This document shows, piece by piece, positions 16,329-25,069 of a stretch of 40,455 nt of DNA. The stretch is from NCBI GenBank assembly GCA_011959285.1, contig BLLW01000031.1, forward strand, positions 1 to 40,455, in the 5' to 3' direction. A model generated the notes under the pieces. It was not told the origin of the DNA, searched no databases, and saw only the letters and a list, made by a program, of their open reading frames with translations. This stretch comes from Lachnospiraceae bacterium. GTDB lineage: Bacteria > Bacillota > Clostridia > Lachnospirales > Lachnospiraceae. The translations under genes and the position numbers were made by a program. Each line of letters starts with the position of its first letter. The stretch's first letter is position 1.

Positions 16329-17450
16329 TTATTCCTGCACTTCACTAACCAACAGTTTTCTCAAATCATCCACATCCGGCAAAGCTTTTTTCATTTCATC
16401 AGACATATCTTTATATGTTTTATAAGTTGCAACTCCCAGCGGCTTCTCATAATCTCTTATTACATAATCTACAAATGCTTTGTTCATATCCTTACACAAT
16501 ATTAACCCTACCGAGGGATTTTCATGTTCCTTCCTTACCTTGTCGTCTAAAATTGTCAGATAAGTATTTAATTGACCTAAATATGACGGTTTAAATTTAC
16601 CTGTTTTCAGTTCCACTGCAACAAGGCAATTCAGTTCTCTATTAAAGAATAAAAGATCAATGAACATTTCTTCACCTGCTACTTCGATTCTATATTGATT
16701 ACCCATAAAGATAAAGTCTGTTCCAAATCTTACAATAAATTCTTTAATATTGTTTACAATCTGATTCTCAATTATTCGTTCGTCAATGTCCTCACTTGCT
16801 TCACCAAGATTTTCTGTATTTATGAAATCCAACAAATAGTTATCCTTGAACGCTTTTGTTGCTTTTACAGCAAACTTTGCATCATTAAGTGTATCAGAAA
16901 AGTTATTTGGTAGATTTCCCTGTTTGTGATACAACCCTGACTTAATATATTCTCTTAAAGTATACTTATCCCACGCTCTGACCGCACATTCATGGATATA
17001 AAATAAACGTTCAGAAATATCCTTCGTTTTTGACAATATTTCCATATGATGCGTAAAACCCAGTGATATAAATTCATTCCAATCTATATCGCCAGCCAGC
17101 GGCTGGCGAATTGCTATCAGCAAGCCTTCACCATTCACATCTAAATCGTCAGCCATTGGCTGGCGATTTACGTAAGGACTCCACTCATCATAAAATAAAC
17201 GCATATTTTTAATATTGCTTTCTGAAAAGCCTCTGATTCCCATCAATTCCGACTTTAGTCTGCCGGAAATGGTCTTAATCGCATCTGTGCCCCAAGCACC
17301 ATTTCTTGTATTTTTCGAAACATACTTTCCGATTCCATAGTAGAGAGATAATAATTCCGCATTCCCCACTTTAGCAGCCCTAAATCTACTCTTTTCAACA
17401 GCTTGTTTTATGGCAACAACTGCATATTCATACTGATTTTTTGAATCCAT
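16329..17450 (-). CDS. DUF1016 / YhcG-type PD-(D/E)xK nuclease
   Basis: About 373 residues. The N-terminal DUF1016 domain has ELLSLYYGIGKYVS, a GTDAIKTISGRLK segment and the helical GFSESNIKNMRLFYDEW. The C-terminal half carries the PD-(D/E)xK site: D in EEMFIDLLFFNRELNCLVAV and ELKTG directly after. Such proteins are found in defence islands and mobile elements; their target is not settled. ATG 17450 has AGGTGA just upstream; an in-frame GTG lies 9 nt earlier. Oddity: residues around 110-135 contain two repeats of RQPMADDLD/RQPLAGDID encoded by two DNA palindromes, looking like an inserted segment. Confidence 0.88.
   Translation of the reverse strand: MDSKNQYEYAVVAIKQAVEKSRFRAAKVGNAELLSLYYGIGKYVSKNTRNGAWGTDAIKTISGRLKSELMGIRGFSESNIKNMRLFYDEWSPYVNRQPMADDLDVNGEGLLIAIRQPLAGDIDWNEFISLGFTHHMEILSKTKDISERLFYIHECAVRAWDKYTLREYIKSGLYHKQGNLPNNFSDTLNDAKFAVKATKAFKDNYLLDFINTENLGEASEDIDERIIENQIVNNIKEFIVRFGTDFIFMGNQYRIEVAGEEMFIDLLFFNRELNCLVAVELKTGKFKPSYLGQLNTYLTILDDKVRKEHENPSVGLILCKDMNKAFVDYVIRDYEKPLGVATYKTYKDMSDEMKKALPDVDDLRKLLVSEVQE
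17089..17167. repeat. Two palindromes inside the DUF1016 gene
   Basis: TCGCCAGCC-agc-GGCTGGCGA (17089-17109) is a perfect 9-bp hairpin. ATCGTCAGCC-att-GGCTGGCGAT (17145-17167) is the same palindrome with one mismatch. They lie 35 nt apart and are read in frame as RQPLAGDID and RQPMADDLD. They look like REP-type palindromic units tolerated within a coding sequence. Confidence 0.8.
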
Positions 17451-17550
17451 TCTTTTCACCTGCTTTCCATGCCTATCATTGACCGCATCATAACAATACG
17501 ATATATATTAATCACTGATATCTGCCTAACTATACTCCCCTTTATCAATT

Positions 17551-17576
17551 CTTGTTTAAATTACATTTTAAACAAG
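17551..17576. repeat. Inverted repeat downstream of the DUF1016 promoter side
   Basis: CTTGTTTAAA/TTTAAACAAG, a perfect 10-bp inverted repeat with a 6-nt spacer, flanked by TAACTATACT at 17527 and 17586. The half-site matches the CTTGTTTAAA unit in the left-end arm repeats (15781-15790), so it may be an operator or an extra recombinase site. Confidence 0.4.
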
Positions 17577-17863
17577 ACATCATTAACTATACTACCGTTT
17601 TGGTTTAATCCATTCGAGCAAAGAATTAGACTTTCATTGGTAAATAATACCACTGCATTTGTCAATTCTCCATATTCGTTTATCAGTCCAAAAGAAATCA
17701 AATCCTTGTTGTCAAGGCAATTCCCAGTTCACTTTTTATAGCTTTCCTTAATCTTTAAAAAAGCAAAATCCTCCACCTTAAAAGTAGAATTCCGTGAATT
17801 ATAGGATGTATTCTTTCCTCTAAGAACAAGGCACTTTAATTCATCCGCATTTGTCTTTACACT
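17561..17863 (-). pseudogene. Remnant of an AlbA_2 / Schlafen-type ATP-binding regulator
   Basis: In one minus-strand frame the gap reads KCLVLRGKNTSYNS, then FKVEDFAFLKIKESYKK-stop-TGNCLDNKD, then LISFGLINEYGELTNAVVLF and on to a terminal TAA at 17561. The LISFGLINE...GELTNA block matches the C-terminal side of the AlbA_2 (Schlafen-like) domain in COG2865-type proteins. The in-frame TGA (17729-17731) sits where family members have Trp. Upstream a TAA closes the frame at 17864-17866. Both sides are missing, so it is a decayed internal fragment between the NERD helicase and the DUF1016 gene. Family recognition is from memory. Confidence 0.65.
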
Positions 17864-17905
17864 TTAGATTCTTTTCTTACAGTACAGGCTTTTTGTCATT
17901 TTCAA

Positions 17906-19774
17906 TTAATCAGCTATTTCGGTTGCAAAAACTGCACCTAATGTTCTTCTCAACTTTTCAGTAGTTCCTCCAGTAGGTGCATTCACATCCAATTTCCTTA
18001 TTAACTCTGAATAATCATTTTCATCCAAATTACATACAATGTCTAATCTTTGCTTAGCACGTGATGATCCAACATAAAATTCCATTCCGTTTTTCCCAGT
18101 AAATGATTCTTTATTTAAATCCACCATAATTACCGCTTCAGACTCTAACCCTTTAAATTTTCTACATGTGGTTATTTTATATTCACTACCATTGTATTCA
18201 TATAGGTAATATCCAGAGTTTTCTCCTTCTCCCTGTTTTATATTATCTGCCAGACAACAAAATTCTATTTTACCAGGTGTCAATATAACAATATCTTCAA
18301 CTTGATTTTCTTTATACTTGTCTAGGATAGTATGTACCTTTTGAATAGACTCATCTTCATCTTTTGCAATATGTAATACTGGCTTAATTGGCTCATACCA
18401 TACACTTGCAACAATAGGTTTAATTGCTTTATTTTTTTGGTCCTTCAACGGTGTCACCGATGTCCTAGCAATTTCCTTTGTATTTCTACAATTTTTCTTT
18501 AGAGTCAATCGACAATCACTATTCAAAATACAATCAGGAAGCCTATAATATACATTTGTACTTCCCTGAATCATCTGATATTTATCATAGAACAAATAAA
18601 ATGTTCCAGAATTCGACAGCACCACCTCTTGCAGTGTATCAATTATGGAGCAATTTTTCTCAGCATCAGATGCAGAAATTCCAACTAATATGTCTATTAG
18701 TCCAAAATCCTGTCCCTCATCAACAATAATATGTTTATATCCAAATTTCTCTGGATCATCAACGCAATCATACAACCATTCCATAAGGCCATCATAATCT
18801 TTGTAGTTTCCGGTTGCTTTCTGTGTAAGCTGTGAAATAGTCATAAAATCAACATTCTTATACTCATCTCTACGAGATTTTATAGGGTTGGACTTATATA
18901 TCTTAATCAAATTATCACAAAGAAGTCGATTATAACATAAGAATAGAACTTTTTCTCCTTCAATACTATGTAGTTTTGCTTTATAAGCAGCTATCATTGT
19001 TTTACCTGTTCCCGCCGCGCCATTAATAACAGCAGTCTCCTGATCTTCTAAAAAATCCAGCAAGCGATACTGCTCATATAACAACTGATTCATCTGTTCT
19101 TCCATAACAATACTTTTAGCAGATGGTGATGGTACAAGATTAAACGTCGGACACAAAACAGAATCAATAAGTAACTGAAACTCTTCCTCTGTTAATTTTG
19201 TTTCTTCTACAGTATTTCTAATCTGGCTCGGCAATTTTAAAGAAAAAATCTCTGCAATCTTTTTTGTCGGGTTAATTAAATCCTCTGCTACCATTGTAAA
19301 TTGAGAATCTGCATTTTCTGGCAATCCATTATTCGCTATTTCATCAAAGTCAATTTGGCTTACCTTAAAGAAGAAAACTGCATGCATAACTTTACACTTT
19401 TTAAATAGTTTTTGAACTTCTTCATTAGGGTGCGACTTTATCTTTGCAATGATAGCTCTTTTAGCTGTTGCAATTTGATTATAAGGTCCGTCATGGTCCA
19501 TTATTCTTCCTGATGAATATTTCCACGCACGCATTGTCCCATCATAATTTATATTAGAGCCATTTTTAGCTTCTATACACAGTATGCCCTTTTTAGAATT
19601 TGCCACAACAAAATCCAATTCTCGTTCGTACAAAACACCATTTTCGACAACCGTTGCACTTACACTATGAAAAACATAATAATCATCCGGTAATTTTTTT
19701 AACGCATTAAAAACTACACCTTCATCACTTTTAGGATCAAATTCCTTTGGTACAGGCGGTATCATATGTGCCAT
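17906..19774 (-). CDS. NERD-domain SF1 helicase-nuclease
   Basis: A 622-residue fusion. The N-terminal NERD (nuclease-related) domain has ERELDFVVANSKKGILCIEAK, with the D...EAK catalytic pattern of PD-(D/E)xK enzymes. A UvrD/Rep-like superfamily 1 helicase follows: Walker A AVINGAAGTGKT near residue 256, Walker B HIIVDEGQDFG near 353 (DEGQ), CRKFKGLESEAVIM, and motif VI YVGSSRAKQRLD near 568. It starts 3 nt after the DUF1998 helicase stop, so the two are co-translated. It probably degrades or unwinds DNA as part of the same defence system. Annotated Druantia loci do not require such a gene, so it may be an accessory. Confidence 0.88.
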   Translation of the reverse strand: MAHMIPPVPKEFDPKSDEGVVFNALKKLPDDYYVFHSVSATVVENGVLYERELDFVVANSKKGILCIEAKNGSNINYDGTMRAWKYSSGRIMDHDGPYNQIATAKRAIIAKIKSHPNEEVQKLFKKCKVMHAVFFFKVSQIDFDEIANNGLPENADSQFTMVAEDLINPTKKIAEIFSLKLPSQIRNTVEETKLTEEEFQLLIDSVLCPTFNLVPSPSAKSIVMEEQMNQLLYEQYRLLDFLEDQETAVINGAAGTGKTMIAAYKAKLHSIEGEKVLFLCYNRLLCDNLIKIYKSNPIKSRRDEYKNVDFMTISQLTQKATGNYKDYDGLMEWLYDCVDDPEKFGYKHIIVDEGQDFGLIDILVGISASDAEKNCSIIDTLQEVVLSNSGTFYLFYDKYQMIQGSTNVYYRLPDCILNSDCRLTLKKNCRNTKEIARTSVTPLKDQKNKAIKPIVASVWYEPIKPVLHIAKDEDESIQKVHTILDKYKENQVEDIVILTPGKIEFCCLADNIKQGEGENSGYYLYEYNGSEYKITTCRKFKGLESEAVIMVDLNKESFTGKNGMEFYVGSSRAKQRLDIVCNLDENDYSELIRKLDVNAPTGGTTEKLRRTLGAVFATEIAD

Positions 19775-19777
19775 AAA

Positions 19778-22700
19778 TCACGTTCCCTCTTTCCTTATGT
19801 GTTGCAGTATGTTTGCCGCATTTATATCTTCATCTAACAAATAGCAATACCAATTGTACTTCTTCAATGTCTTATATTGCTTATAAGTACTCTTTGAAAA
19901 TAACGCAACATGGCTCTTAGGCCAAAAAATTCTAGGCCAAATATCACCCTCAATAGCAGGAAGTTGTTCGTCAATAATAGGATTCTCATATATTCCCTTC
20001 TGAGCTACTTCAAGAAGCTTATTAAGTGCATCAATATCACTTTGATCATCCAAATTAGAAATCAAATCTTCCAATTGAGATAATGTATCCGGATATGATG
20101 AAGTATCTGGTTCTTCATAGTTTAGCGTCTTAACACCAATTTTCTCATCAATATTTTCAACAACTTGTGATTGTTCAACCGTAACAGCCACCTCATCAAC
20201 TTCCACATTTAATAACCAGTCAAGATACCTGAATGCCAAACCTCTGGATATCTCATCGTGAAAATACTGATTAGAATAATTTCTTAAACATCCGTAACAA
20301 GATGTTTCTTCCGCGCAACCACATCTTCCTGAAACTTTATTTCTTGCTTCTCTAAGTACTTTCTCGAAGTTCTGATAAATATGTTTAACAAAGCCTGATC
20401 CACCAGCGGTATCATCAAACAATACTAGTTCAAGATTTTCCGTTACACATCCACTAATATCATCTCTGCTTATATCTAAGGCTTTGCTTGCTCCCTCCAA
20501 TATTGCATACAATACAGAAAGCAATTGATCCTTTTGTTGAACCTCATTCAGTATATCTAATACAATATCATGCTTGGGCAGCGATATTTTCATAATATCT
20601 GTTGAAAACTCATGACCTAAAGATACATTAATCATGCTTCTATTAGAACATGGTTTATTATACTTTGTATTATGCTTATTCCCCTTCAATATAGTTGCCG
20701 GATCGTTAGCAAAGCCACAGCTAGGACACACTCTCAAACCTCGCCCATTAATACCCTGATTCAAAACAAATAACTTTCCACCAGGAGAATATGTAATATG
20801 GACATTTTTCCCTTTAATATTGAGAACAGTGTCTTTTGCTTCTGCCTTTTGCTTTTCAGTCAATCCATCTGTTCCCCAAAATTGTGTTTGAGTTGCATAG
20901 TATGTGCTTGGCCTAGCATCACCTACTTGCTTTGGTTTATAATCTACTTGAGTTGAAAAACCAAATAGCGGAATAATAAATATTCTTGGATTCATCAGAG
21001 TTCCACAGAAGTCACACTTTTTCTTTGGCTCTTCTGCAAGATTAGTGTTTGCCGCTACCATTTTACCTTCTGGATGATATATCTTTTTACATGTCGGGCA
21101 TTCATAATAAACATATGCAGGCCATCCCTTATCTGGAATTGTATTTACAGCATAACTTTCCCAGATCTTGCCATTTGCTACAATCTTTGCTGGTGGTGCA
21201 AATTCGCTAATTGCCATTTTTAGATCTCTTGATAAGTCAATTTTCTTCGCTTCCTCATCACTTCCGCTAATTATATCCAAAGAAACAGTATCAACTGGGA
21301 AACCATATTTAGGCAATACACCTTTCGCACTCAGGAAGCTTATTGAAGCCTCATCCTCAAGTGTTGTCACCAATTTTTCAGCGAAAATCGCTTTATATAA
21401 CATCTTCGATCTATTAGTGTCATCTTTTATATCATCTGCAAATTTTTTCAAACCCTCAATATCAGCACGACGTTCGGCGATTGCACGCGTCAATGTACCT
21501 TCATCCCCTGCGATATTTGAAATAAATTTCCACTCATCTACTCCGAGTTCCTCGCACACTTCAACAGGAATAACTCGATGTATACTCTCTAATAATTCAC
21601 TAGGATGATTGCTTAAATCTTTTACTAATTCTGTTGCCATATTAGTATTGTCATTATACGAAACAATCTTCTTTGTATTTTCTGCAAAAAACTCTGGATA
21701 ACGCTTGAAAAACCACGCAACCACCATGGAATTAAGGTGACGTTCGGCAATCTTCTCGTTATCTATCTCTAATATCGGTGGTGCTATTTTTCCTGCAATG
21801 ATCTTGGCTGGATCATGATAAAATGTCATATCATGACTACTTCTTCGTGAAAACGTTACAGAAAATGCAGCAGATGATGTACGTCGACCTGCACGTCCTG
21901 CCCTCTGAATATAATTTGCTGTTTCAGGTGGTACATTTCTTTGGAATGTTGCTTCTAATTCTCCAACATCAACTCCCATTTCAAAAGTAGTAGAACAACT
22001 AAGAACATTTATTTTTCCTTCTTCGAAATCCCTTTGATATTCTCCTGCTGTTTTAGATGCAAGTTGCGCTGTATGTTCCCTCGCAGTCATAGGAATCAGT
22101 TTATTATCTTTAAATAAATTACTGTAGTATGGTTCACTCTTTGCCTCGTCCGCTGTTATTAGTACAAGGTGGCCATCACATTTCATTTCTGGACAAAATC
22201 CTTTTAAAGAATAGCCAAATATTTTTCTACATTTTTGACATCTATATAATTTATCTGAATCCTTAACCAACTTAAATTTCCACTTGGCATAATTCAATTG
22301 ATAAACAGTTCCATGAGAAGAATCCTTTGTATTTACAACATATTTTTTCGTCTTAAGTTGTAGTATTACCTTATAAATTTCTTCCAAATTCTTTCTTGCT
22401 AAACTGTCCTTTTGCTCCGCGTCCAAAGAAGAATCTTCTATTAATTTTAACATCAATGCTAATCGACGATTCCCCGTTTTCTCCTGTGGAACAAACCCGT
22501 AAATATATCCATTACGTTCTGTTTTAGATCCACTCTGTCTAAAGTATCCCGCATGATTTCTTGGCGCAAAAAAGTCATTGGTTGCTCGTATATTTTCCGG
22601 ATATGTTACAGCACCTTTTTGTCTCAATGTATCCATCATATATCTAAGCAAATTCCATAAATCATTGCCTGATAACCCAGCTCTTACTATATCTTCTTTA

Positions 22701-25069
22701 AACTTTATATACTCCGGCTCGATTTGTATATATCCCATTCCTTCAAGCCCTGTCTGTAAATCAGGTGTAGCGAATTCTTGCATTACATACAATGCTGCTA
22801 ATTCCTTTTTCTGATCATCAGTGAGCTCATCTTTTCTTTCCGCATCAAATGAATAGAGCCCCGACCTATCAGCAGAAATCATAACTCTATTAACAAGATC
22901 TGCGACATTTAACTCATTATTATCAGCTTCCTCAAGGCATTGTAATATTACTTTTCTCCACATAATAAGATTGTATTTTTTTTCAAAAAATCCTGCAAAA
23001 AATGCAGCTTCTTGTCTATTATCAGAGAAAATAAGGAGTTTTCTTCCGCTCTCATCTGTTAATGTTGAAGAACAAGATTTTTCGGAAACTTCATCAAATA
23101 AATCATCAAACAAATCAGTAGCAAAGATATCATCAACATTACCTTGACCATTACTTTCTATTGGTCTAGGAGGAATGGCATCATAAAGGCTCTTTGCCAC
23201 TGCAAAAGTTGCTGGTTGATTTGCAGTAAGAAATCTCTTTATTAATCCCTTTCTAGTTGCACCACAACATGGACAGCAATTTGATTCACTATCCTTTCCT
23301 CTATATGCCAGATTATAAACAGTTACTATCTTTTTTGAATCAGAATTATCACAGCAATTTTGTGGATGTACCTCTGCAAAAGGAGTTATTCTTCCGCAAC
23401 ATAGGCAAAGATGATACTTTTCTAAATCCTTTATTTTTTCTGTTTCCTCTACTGCATCATCCTCATCAAACTCACTCAAATTTACGTTATCATCATTTGC
23501 GATAAAAAAGTATTCTGGCTTATCATAACTGCTTGTTTGAACGAAGTAGTTACCCTTTTCAGCAAACATAGTTTTTCCTACCAAATATTCCTGAGTACAC
23601 TTCTGGCAGTTCGCAAGTTCAAATACAGCATATGATCTATTACCTATCCAGACTTTCTCCTTACGATCCAAATACACTCTTTTTTCCGGATAATATTGTG
23701 CAAACATTCCCTCAAGAGATTTAACAAATAAATGATATCTAGCTGGTAACAAGGCCGCTTCAAAATCGCTTTTTTTAGCAGCCGATGCTAGTTCTATTAA
23801 ATTAATCAACGCACTTTCTCTCTCTACTTTTGACTCTATATCATCAAAAACGTAATCTGCAACTGTTTCTATCTTTTCCGGTTTACCTTTCAGAGCATTA
23901 TAAACCTTAAAAAGGCGCAAATCCTTTGATAGTTTTTCATATAAATATATTCCTTTTTCACTTTCTGACAGAGACTTTATATCTTTATGTAGCTCAATAT
24001 AATCAATAGGCCAAAAAGCTCGACTACCATCACCTTCTGTTCTTTCTTCTCTTTGCGTTGTTATAATATCTTCCGCTGAAAATGGTTCACCAAATAAGTT
24101 CTCTGCAAATTGTGCCAGTCCTTCCTTTCCATCTTCGCTACCCAGTGTAGCGGATGTTGCAATACACCTAAATGTATCATGCATATTATGACTTATTCTC
24201 TCTTTTATACGTCTTAGAAGATACGCGATTTCTGTTCCAGTAGCTCCCTTATATGTATGAGCCTCATCTATAACAATAAATCTCCAATTAGCTGCAGATG
24301 TATTATCAAAAAATGGAGCTGTATCTGGTCTTAACAACATATATTCCAGCATTGCATAGTTTGTCAAAAGAATATGCGGTGGTTTTTCCGCCATCATTTC
24401 TCTGCATAGCATTTCATTCGGAATCGATTTTCTATACACCTCTTCAGAGTCTGACATGTGAGCTATATCGTATTCTTCATGCAAACGTTTTTCTGCCTGC
24501 GCCGCTGTTTCCTTACTTCTTTTGTGTTCCGTTTCACCTGTATATCTCCCAAAAGTAATATCGGGATAATCTTTCAGCAATCTTCTAAGTTTTTTCTGCT
24601 GATCGTTTGCCAACGCATTCATCGGAAAAATAAGCAGCGCACGCACACCAGCATTCAGCGTTCCTGCTTCTTTTTCTCTCATTAATGCATTAAATATAGG
24701 ATACAGATAGCACTCTGTTTTTCCAGAACCAGTTCCAGTAGATACTACCATATTCCGTTTTTTTTCAATGATATGTCGAAGTGCATTTTCTTGATGTATA
24801 CGGAGTTTCCAATCATCATAATGTGCTGCTTTCCCCATTTTTTGAAACTCTTTACTTACTAAACCTTCCTCTGCAAGTTCTCTCAAACTACTACCGCTAA
24901 CAAAAGGTAGCGTTGTCTCAAGATATGGACCTTTTACAAATTCTGTTTTTGTTACAGCCTTGTGCGCTAAATCTGTTATTTGTGGATCCTTAACGCTCAA
25001 GATGGATGCAATATAGTCCTGGTAATCTGTTCTTATCTTATCCGTTGTCACACGTGGATTCATCGACAT
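19778..25069 (-). CDS. druE: DruE-like DEAD/DEAH helicase with C-terminal DUF1998
   Basis: Very large SF2 helicase, 1763 residues. Walker A VVSTGTGSGKTECYLYP lies near residue 110, DEAH in FIVIDEAHTYKG near 268, SATLGSEDG in motif III, and QRAGRAGRRTS in motif VI near 1060. Several CxxC pairs (CQKC, CLCCG, CCPCCG, CPTC, CDFCG, CPSC) suggest zinc knuckles. The DUF1998 site is GRCGCAEETSCYGCLRNYSN near residue 1586. Size and architecture fit DruE, the shared helicase of Druantia systems. DISARM DrmB also has DUF1998, but no DISARM methylase or PLD gene is present. The start overlaps the upstream stop by 10 nt. Confidence 0.85.
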   Translation of the reverse strand: MSMNPRVTTDKIRTDYQDYIASILSVKDPQITDLAHKAVTKTEFVKGPYLETTLPFVSGSSLRELAEEGLVSKEFQKMGKAAHYDDWKLRIHQENALRHIIEKKRNMVVSTGTGSGKTECYLYPIFNALMREKEAGTLNAGVRALLIFPMNALANDQQKKLRRLLKDYPDITFGRYTGETEHKRSKETAAQAEKRLHEEYDIAHMSDSEEVYRKSIPNEMLCREMMAEKPPHILLTNYAMLEYMLLRPDTAPFFDNTSAANWRFIVIDEAHTYKGATGTEIAYLLRRIKERISHNMHDTFRCIATSATLGSEDGKEGLAQFAENLFGEPFSAEDIITTQREERTEGDGSRAFWPIDYIELHKDIKSLSESEKGIYLYEKLSKDLRLFKVYNALKGKPEKIETVADYVFDDIESKVERESALINLIELASAAKKSDFEAALLPARYHLFVKSLEGMFAQYYPEKRVYLDRKEKVWIGNRSYAVFELANCQKCTQEYLVGKTMFAEKGNYFVQTSSYDKPEYFFIANDDNVNLSEFDEDDAVEETEKIKDLEKYHLCLCCGRITPFAEVHPQNCCDNSDSKKIVTVYNLAYRGKDSESNCCPCCGATRKGLIKRFLTANQPATFAVAKSLYDAIPPRPIESNGQGNVDDIFATDLFDDLFDEVSEKSCSSTLTDESGRKLLIFSDNRQEAAFFAGFFEKKYNLIMWRKVILQCLEEADNNELNVADLVNRVMISADRSGLYSFDAERKDELTDDQKKELAALYVMQEFATPDLQTGLEGMGYIQIEPEYIKFKEDIVRAGLSGNDLWNLLRYMMDTLRQKGAVTYPENIRATNDFFAPRNHAGYFRQSGSKTERNGYIYGFVPQEKTGNRRLALMLKLIEDSSLDAEQKDSLARKNLEEIYKVILQLKTKKYVVNTKDSSHGTVYQLNYAKWKFKLVKDSDKLYRCQKCRKIFGYSLKGFCPEMKCDGHLVLITADEAKSEPYYSNLFKDNKLIPMTAREHTAQLASKTAGEYQRDFEEGKINVLSCSTTFEMGVDVGELEATFQRNVPPETANYIQRAGRAGRRTSSAAFSVTFSRRSSHDMTFYHDPAKIIAGKIAPPILEIDNEKIAERHLNSMVVAWFFKRYPEFFAENTKKIVSYNDNTNMATELVKDLSNHPSELLESIHRVIPVEVCEELGVDEWKFISNIAGDEGTLTRAIAERRADIEGLKKFADDIKDDTNRSKMLYKAIFAEKLVTTLEDEASISFLSAKGVLPKYGFPVDTVSLDIISGSDEEAKKIDLSRDLKMAISEFAPPAKIVANGKIWESYAVNTIPDKGWPAYVYYECPTCKKIYHPEGKMVAANTNLAEEPKKKCDFCGTLMNPRIFIIPLFGFSTQVDYKPKQVGDARPSTYYATQTQFWGTDGLTEKQKAEAKDTVLNIKGKNVHITYSPGGKLFVLNQGINGRGLRVCPSCGFANDPATILKGNKHNTKYNKPCSNRSMINVSLGHEFSTDIMKISLPKHDIVLDILNEVQQKDQLLSVLYAILEGASKALDISRDDISGCVTENLELVLFDDTAGGSGFVKHIYQNFEKVLREARNKVSGRCGCAEETSCYGCLRNYSNQYFHDEISRGLAFRYLDWLLNVEVDEVAVTVEQSQVVENIDEKIGVKTLNYEEPDTSSYPDTLSQLEDLISNLDDQSDIDALNKLLEVAQKGIYENPIIDEQLPAIEGDIWPRIFWPKSHVALFSKSTYKQYKTLKKYNWYCYLLDEDINAANILQHIRKEGT

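Noticed and set aside
17469-17741. Plus-strand 90-codon ORF
   Set aside because: It is antisense to the AlbA_2-like remnant, has no ribosome binding site, and its composition is explained by the minus-strand coding remnant.
19778-25069. DISARM system because of DUF1998
   Set aside because: The DUF1998 domain is fused to a complete SF2 helicase in one 1763-aa protein and there is no DrmA, DrmC phospholipase D-like or DISARM methylase gene. Druantia fits better.
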